NCBI GenBank assembly: GCA_002385475.1
Contig: DGDO01000087.1
Location: 1 to 10,040, forward strand
Direction of reading: 5' to 3'
DNA: 10,040 nt
Origin: Candidatus Sordicultor fermentans
Lineage (GTDB): Bacteria > Atribacterota > Atribacteria > Atribacterales > Caldatribacteriaceae
Shown here: positions 5,731 to 10,040 of the stretch, piece after piece
Numbering within the stretch: the stretch's first letter is position 1
Layout: each line of letters starts with the position of its first letter
Position numbers and translations under genes: made by a program
The notes under the pieces: generated by a model
What the model was told of the DNA's origin: nothing
The model's database searches: none
What the model saw: the letters and a program-made list of their open reading frames with translations, nothing else

Positions 5731-6868
5731 GAATTTCTTGAAATATTTGATTAGCCACCAGCATTCCTTTTTGAGAAAGATAAAACCTTTCTTCCTCTTT
5801 AATTATAAAGCCTTCTTTAGACAAAAATTCCAAACATTTTAACTTGCTTTCTACTTCCTCTCTTTTGTATTGCGCTAAAAGATAAGAAGTTTTTACTCCC
5901 TCTTCAGTCCTTAACCGGAGCATAATATCTTCTGTTAATTTTTGGTGAGGGGCAAGTTCTTCTTGAAAAGTAAGAGGAGTTCTTCCCTCCCTCAAGCGCG
6001 TAAAGTAGTTCTTTAAGCTACTGGTATTTTTTTGTCTTCTCCCTCCCAGGTAAGACCACGCCGAAGTCCCTACCCCTAAGTATTCTCCATCACTCCAGTA
6101 ATTGAGATTATGGCGGCACTCCGCTCCGGGTTGAGCAAAATTAGAAATCTCATAATGTCTATATCCTTCGCTGTCTAATCTTTCCATTGCCCATTCAAAA
6201 TAGAGAGCTTCTTCATCAGAAGAAGGAAAAATCCCGGGGTGGCGCTTAGCAAATTGATAAAGAGGAACCCGGGGAGAAAAGGTAAGATCATAGATGGAAA
6301 AATGAGGAGGATGATAGACAAGAGCGCTCTCTACTTCCCTTTGCCACTCCAGAAAACTCTGGAAAGGTAAGCTATAGAGAAGGTCTAAACTCCAGGAGGA
6401 GCAATTAATTTTTCCCATACAGGACAAAACATTCTCAATTTGTTCCAGGGAGGAAGAACGACCTAAAAAGCATAAAAAATGAGGGTTAAAAGATTGAACT
6501 CCTACACTGAATCGGTTGATTCCGGCTTCTCGAAAAGCTCTTATTTTGTCTCCATTTACCGTTTCCGGGTTCACCTCCATAGTTATTTCTATAGAAGACG
6601 AGAAAGCAAAGAAATGCCGGAGATAATTAAGTATTTCTTCCACATCTTCAGAAAATAACAAAGAAGGAGTTCCTCCTCCCAGATAAACAGTAGACAACTC
6701 ACTTCCCCGGAGGCCTTCCTCTTCTACCTTCAAAGCTATTTCTTGAAAAACTGCTTTTTTGTATTTAAGATGAGTATGTCGGTCCCTTCGAGGATAAGAA
6801 ACAAAGTCGCAGTAACGACATCTTTTAACACAAAAAGGAAAATGAAAATAAAGAGATAGCTTTTTCAT
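5723..6868 (-). CDS. hemW: Radical SAM family heme chaperone HemW
   Basis: This 381-residue radical SAM protein is of the HemW type, often misannotated as oxygen-independent coproporphyrinogen III oxidase (HemN). HemW binds heme and delivers it to target proteins. The cluster motif is C13-x3-C17-x2-C20 followed directly by DF, without the extra cysteine of true HemN. GGGTPS (64-69) and EVNPE (98-102) are SAM-binding elements. FSVGVQSF (120-127) and DLLYSLP (162-168) match the family, and HNLNYW (253-258) is the HemW signature associated with heme binding. The C-terminal HemN_C-like region covers roughly 305-381. The ATG overlaps the lepA stop in ATGA, implying translational coupling; no strong separate ribosome binding site is visible. 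The lepA-hemW order is widespread, but in many Bacillota hrcA-grpE-dnaK follow, whereas here a rhomboid gene does. Confidence 0.93.
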   Translation of the reverse strand: MKKLSLYFHFPFCVKRCRYCDFVSYPRRDRHTHLKYKKAVFQEIALKVEEEGLRGSELSTVYLGGGTPSLLFSEDVEEILNYLRHFFAFSSSIEITMEVNPETVNGDKIRAFREAGINRFSVGVQSFNPHFLCFLGRSSSLEQIENVLSCMGKINCSSWSLDLLYSLPFQSFLEWQREVESALVYHPPHFSIYDLTFSPRVPLYQFAKRHPGIFPSSDEEALYFEWAMERLDSEGYRHYEISNFAQPGAECRHNLNYWSDGEYLGVGTSAWSYLGGRRQKNTSSLKNYFTRLREGRTPLTFQEELAPHQKLTEDIMLRLRTEEGVKTSYLLAQYKREEVESKLKCLEFLSKEGFIIKEEERFYLSQKGMLVANQIFQEILD

Positions 6869-8667
6869 TTCTCGCTTTTCATCACTGCCAGAAAAGCTTC
6901 TTGAGGAATTTTAACTTTGCCCACCGCTTTCATTCTCTTTTTGCCCTCTTTTTGCTTTTCCAGGAGTTTCCTCTTTCTGGTTATGTCTCCACCGTAACAC
7001 TTTTGTAACACATCTTTGCGCAAGGCTGGTATATCTTCTCGAGCAATTATCTTTCCCCCCACAGCTGCTTGCAAAGAAATGGTAAAAAGTTGCCGGGGAA
7101 TAAGTTCCTTCAATCTGGAAATCAACTCTCTACCCCGGTAATAAGCATTCTCTTCTGGAGAAATAAAAGAAAGGCCATCCACTTTTTCTCGATTAACTAG
7201 AATATCCACTCTTACTAGGTTTGCCGGGCGATACCCTGCAAACTCATAGTCCAAACTGGCATAGCCTCTGCTCACCGCTTTTAGACGGTCATAGAAATCG
7301 AGTAAAATTTCCGCGAGAGGCAGGTCATATTTCAAAAGAACAAACTTCTCACTTAAATAAATCATGTCTTTAAAAATCCCCCGCCGAGATTGACAGAGGT
7401 CCATTACTCCCCCTAAGTATTCTGCTGGAACGGTTATACTCATCTCTACATAAGGTTCTTCCGCTTCTTCTATTTCTGAAGGAGGAGGAAAATCCTTGGG
7501 AGACCTTACCTCTAGCACCTCTCCTTTTTTAGTCAAAACATGATATACTGCGTGGGGAGCAGTAGCTACCACTTCCACTCCGAACTCTCGCTCCATTCTT
7601 TCCTGGGTTATGTCCATATGCAGGAGACCCAAAAAGCCGCAACGGAAACCAAAACCCAGAGCTTCTGAAAAATCAGCTTCGAAGCTTAGAGCAGCATCGT
7701 TAAGCTGCAATCTTTCTAAAGCTTCTTTTAATTTGGAATGATCTTCATAGCTCACTGGATAAAAACTACAAAAAACCAGAGGTTTTATTTTTCTGTATCC
7801 TGGAATGGGAGAAGGAGAGGGGTGCGAGGAAGAAGTAATGGTATCTCCCACCTGACTATCTTCCAACTGGTTAATATTAGCAACCACATAACCTACCTCT
7901 CCAGGACCCAGACTATCTACTTCTGTTCTTTCGGGAGTAAAAACTCCTACCTCTGAAACAGAAAAGCTTTTGCGAGTGGAAAACATCATGATTTCCATCC
8001 CTTTTTTAATTTTCCCTTCTTTTACCCGAATGAAAGGAATAACCCCCCGGTAGGAATCATAAATCGAATCAAAAATTAATGCTTGAAGAAAAGGAGAGTC
8101 TTCCCCTTGAGGGGGAGGAATGAATTGAACAATCTTTTCTATTAGTTCTTCCACTCCAGTTCCCAATTTGGCACTCACCAGAGTAAAGGGAAGATGGTCT
8201 TCTCCCAAAATAGCTTCCACTTCCCTCATGGCCCTTTCTGGATCAGCAGAAGAAAGATCGATTTTATTGATTACCGGGAGAATAACAAGACCTTGAGAAA
8301 TAGCAAGACGGGCATGAGCTAAAGTCTGAGCCTCTACCCCTTGAGAGGCGTCTACCACCAATAAAACTCCCTCACAAGCTGCTAAGCTTCGCGAAACTTC
8401 ATAGCTAAAATCGGCATGCCCGGGGGTATCAATTAAATTTAAGATGTATTTTTCCCCGTCCCGAGGGGAAAAATACTCCATCCTCACTGCTTTGGCCTTA
8501 ATGGTAATGCCTCTTTCTCTTTCTAAATCCATACGGTCCAGAAATTGCTCTTTCATTTTTTCCTTGGGCACCACCCTGCAGATTTCCAGAATCCTATCAG
8601 CGAGAGTTGATTTGCCATGGTCAATGTGAGCAATGATACCAAAGTTTCTAATTTTACTTCTATCCAT
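6865..8667 (-). CDS. lepA: Elongation factor 4 (LepA), translational GTPase
   Basis: This 600-residue ribosome-binding GTPase affects elongation and initiation and has been linked to ribosome back-translocation and 30S assembly. The G-domain motifs are complete: G1 AHIDHGKST (13-21), G2 RGITI (52-56), G3 DTPGH (80-84, with the catalytic histidine H84), G4 NKID (134-137) and G5 SAK (165-167). Domain II and the two elongation-factor G-like domains follow. The LepA-specific C-terminal domain ends in the conserved lysine/arginine-rich tail before KIPQEAFLAVMK. Length matches the family (about 600). The ATG shares one base with the murJ stop codon (TAATG), so reinitiation is likely. GGAGG is present at 8682-8686 but 14 bases away, longer than usual. 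No alternative in-frame start exists, because a TAA lies four codons upstream. Confidence 0.98.
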   Translation of the reverse strand: MDRSKIRNFGIIAHIDHGKSTLADRILEICRVVPKEKMKEQFLDRMDLERERGITIKAKAVRMEYFSPRDGEKYILNLIDTPGHADFSYEVSRSLAACEGVLLVVDASQGVEAQTLAHARLAISQGLVILPVINKIDLSSADPERAMREVEAILGEDHLPFTLVSAKLGTGVEELIEKIVQFIPPPQGEDSPFLQALIFDSIYDSYRGVIPFIRVKEGKIKKGMEIMMFSTRKSFSVSEVGVFTPERTEVDSLGPGEVGYVVANINQLEDSQVGDTITSSSHPSPSPIPGYRKIKPLVFCSFYPVSYEDHSKLKEALERLQLNDAALSFEADFSEALGFGFRCGFLGLLHMDITQERMEREFGVEVVATAPHAVYHVLTKKGEVLEVRSPKDFPPPSEIEEAEEPYVEMSITVPAEYLGGVMDLCQSRRGIFKDMIYLSEKFVLLKYDLPLAEILLDFYDRLKAVSRGYASLDYEFAGYRPANLVRVDILVNREKVDGLSFISPEENAYYRGRELISRLKELIPRQLFTISLQAAVGGKIIAREDIPALRKDVLQKCYGGDITRKRKLLEKQKEGKKRMKAVGKVKIPQEAFLAVMKSEK

Positions 8668-10040
8668 TAGCCAGCATTATTCCTCCAGTTGCGAAACAAA
8701 TAAACAATAGTTTGTCCCTCCTCCAGTTGAAAAAGAATGGTAAGCAAAAAATAAAATCCACTAACTAAAACTATTATACCAATAAAGGAAAGCAAACCTT
8801 TACCTTCTCCTCCAGAATAAAGCCTTCCCTGGAGAAAGTGGCAGAAAAAAATAAAAGCTGTGGTCTGAGCTAAAATTTTCCCCATCCATTTTCCAGGTAA
8901 AAGAGTTTTAATTTCCAGCGACTCAGACACCCGACTCAGACATAAAATAAGCAAAAAAGAATTCAAAAAGGCAGCCAGAGAACTGGCTAAAGCCAGACCA
9001 CTGAAATCCATCCATCGAACCAGGAGAAGGTCCAAAACTACGTTAGAAAATACTGCAATCAAACTAACCTTAACCGGGGTTTTGGTATTTCCTCGAGAAT
9101 AAAAGGCCCGGGTAAGGAGAAGATTTAAAGAAAAAAAGGGCAACCCCAGAGAATAAAAAATTAAGGCCTGAGCAGTCATAGAAGAGGCTATAAAATCAAA
9201 TGCCCCTCTTTCATAAACCAATTTCACAAGGGGGGTAGAAAAAATTACCAGGAAAGCAGCTACGGGCAACATCAAAAATAAAATCCACCGCATCCCCTGA
9301 GCTAAAGTATTTTTCCATTCTTCTTCCTCTTCCCCAGCAAACTTTTGAGAAAGAGATGGTAAAATGGCAACGGAAAGTGCCACTCCAAAGACTCCCAGAG
9401 GTAGCTCCATTAATCTATCAGCAAAATAGAGAGCAGATACTGCTCCTTCCTGGCAGGTGGAAGCAATAACTCTATCTACTATGGTATTGATCTGGGATAC
9501 TGCCAGAGAAAAGCTAACTGGAAGCATGAGACCAATAACTTGTCGGAATCCTTTGTTTTTCCAGAACTTCCAATCCCAGTGGAGACGGAAACCCGCTCGA
9601 TAAAGAGGGGGAATCTGGAATAGAAATTGACCAATCCCTCCCAAAATTACCCCCCAGGCTAAGGCATAAGGGCCTAAAAAAGGCTTAAAGAAGTAAATAG
9701 AGAAAATAGCTCCCAGATTAAAGAAAATCGGTGCCACTGCTGACCAGCTGAAAATACGAAAAGTATTAAGAAAACCCATAAGCAAAGCAGACCAGGAAAT
9801 CAAAAGAAGAAAAGGAAACATAATAACGGTAAAATCGGTAGTTAAAGATATCTTTTCTACCTCACCTCGAAATCCCACTGCTATGAGATGCACGAGCAGT
9901 GGGGAAAAAACCATTCCCAGAATACAAACCAATGAAACAATTAAAGTAAAGCCAGTAAAAGAAGCAGAAATAAATTCTTGAGAGGACTTTTTTTCCTCTC
10001 CATAGCGAGAAAAAACTGGAACTACTGAGGTACTCAGTGC
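8667..10040 (-). CDS. murJ: Lipid II flippase MurJ (MviN), N-terminus cut by window edge
   Basis: This MOP-superfamily inner-membrane protein flips the peptidoglycan precursor lipid II. The frame stays open to base 10040, giving 457 visible residues. The first 36 read ALSTSVVPVFSRYGEEKK and so on, a standard MurJ stretch just after TM2. A TTG at 9932 could be mistaken for the start but is internal. About 50-65 N-terminal residues, including the first helices and their conserved arginines, lie outside. Visible hallmarks are QINTIVDRVIAS (183-194), YFADRLMELPLGVFG (205-219), VYERGAF (275-281, the transport-site arginine region) and TRAFYSRGNTKTPV. Many hydrophobic helices follow to the end. The stop TAA overlaps the lepA ATG by one base. 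In this cluster it is the first gene visible; its promoter is off the window. Confidence 0.96.
   Translation of the reverse strand, partial: ALSTSVVPVFSRYGEEKKSSQEFISASFTGFTLIVSLVCILGMVFSPLLVHLIAVGFRGEVEKISLTTDFTVIMFPFLLLISWSALLMGFLNTFRIFSWSAVAPIFFNLGAIFSIYFFKPFLGPYALAWGVILGGIGQFLFQIPPLYRAGFRLHWDWKFWKNKGFRQVIGLMLPVSFSLAVSQINTIVDRVIASTCQEGAVSALYFADRLMELPLGVFGVALSVAILPSLSQKFAGEEEEEWKNTLAQGMRWILFLMLPVAAFLVIFSTPLVKLVYERGAFDFIASSMTAQALIFYSLGLPFFSLNLLLTRAFYSRGNTKTPVKVSLIAVFSNVVLDLLLVRWMDFSGLALASSLAAFLNSFLLILCLSRVSESLEIKTLLPGKWMGKILAQTTAFIFFCHFLQGRLYSGGEGKGLLSFIGIIVLVSGFYFLLTILFQLEEGQTIVYLFRNWRNNAG
8682..8686 (-). promoter_or_regulatory. Long-spaced Shine-Dalgarno for lepA inside the murJ end
   Basis: GGAGG on the minus strand lies 14 bases before the lepA ATG. 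A nearer ATG at 8677 is out of frame and closes after five codons. With the murJ stop overlapping the lepA start, coupling by terminating ribosomes probably matters more than this site alone. Confidence 0.4.

Noticed and set aside
9930..9932. TTG as the start of murJ
   Set aside because: The frame stays open for 36 more codons to the window edge, and those codons encode a typical MurJ segment, so the true start is outside.
1..10040. A novel defence, mobile or biosynthetic system
   Set aside because: Seven of the eight genes belong to named enzyme, transporter or RNase families and the eighth is a standard tandem CBS module. There are no direct-repeat arrays, transposases, integrases, phage genes or compositional islands visible.

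Overview
The window looks like an ordinary chromosomal housekeeping segment of a bacterium. It is moderately AT-rich (roughly 40-45% GC by eye) and densely packed. Several genes have strong GGAGG ribosome binding sites and purine-rich coding strands. The lepA-hemW pair, joined by an ATGA overlap, is a familiar arrangement in Bacillota and related deep-branching anaerobes. The combination of a DAP-pathway lysA, murJ, hemW, a rhomboid protease and a Mut7-C protein suits a Bacillota-like or deep-branching (for example Atribacterota-like) anaerobe, but the phylum cannot be settled from this sequence alone. I see no mobile element, CRISPR array, tRNA or rRNA, and no gap longer than about 190 bp without a gene.

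Right-hand block (10040 down to 3328, all minus strand), in transcription order: murJ (lipid II flippase, 5' end off the window), lepA (elongation factor 4), hemW (radical SAM heme chaperone), a rhomboid intramembrane serine protease, a two-CBS-domain protein, and pgk (phosphoglycerate kinase). Spacings run from small overlaps to about 40 bp, so this reads as one operon or a set of closely coupled units. A possible internal promoter lies just before the rhomboid gene.

Middle: a Mut7-C family protein (PIN-like nuclease domain plus zinc ribbon) is the only plus-strand gene. It converges on pgk with only 10 bp between the stop codons. It diverges from an FGGY-family carbohydrate kinase across a 52-bp gap that contains a perfect 7-bp-arm palindrome reaching into the Mut7-C start codon.

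Left-hand block (minus strand): the FGGY kinase is followed, after a 186-bp gap, by lysA (diaminopimelate decarboxylase, 3' end off the window). This gap holds a good sigma-A-type promoter and a 9-bp-arm inverted repeat at the predicted transcript start, so lysA probably has its own control.

Functionally the genes serve cell wall lipid II export, translation, heme handling, glycolysis, lysine synthesis and pentulose-type sugar phosphorylation. Nothing here amounts to a new multi-gene system. The points worth a second look are regulatory: the two palindromes, two genes that may be leaderless, and the unusual placing of pgk directly after a CBS sensor-type gene.
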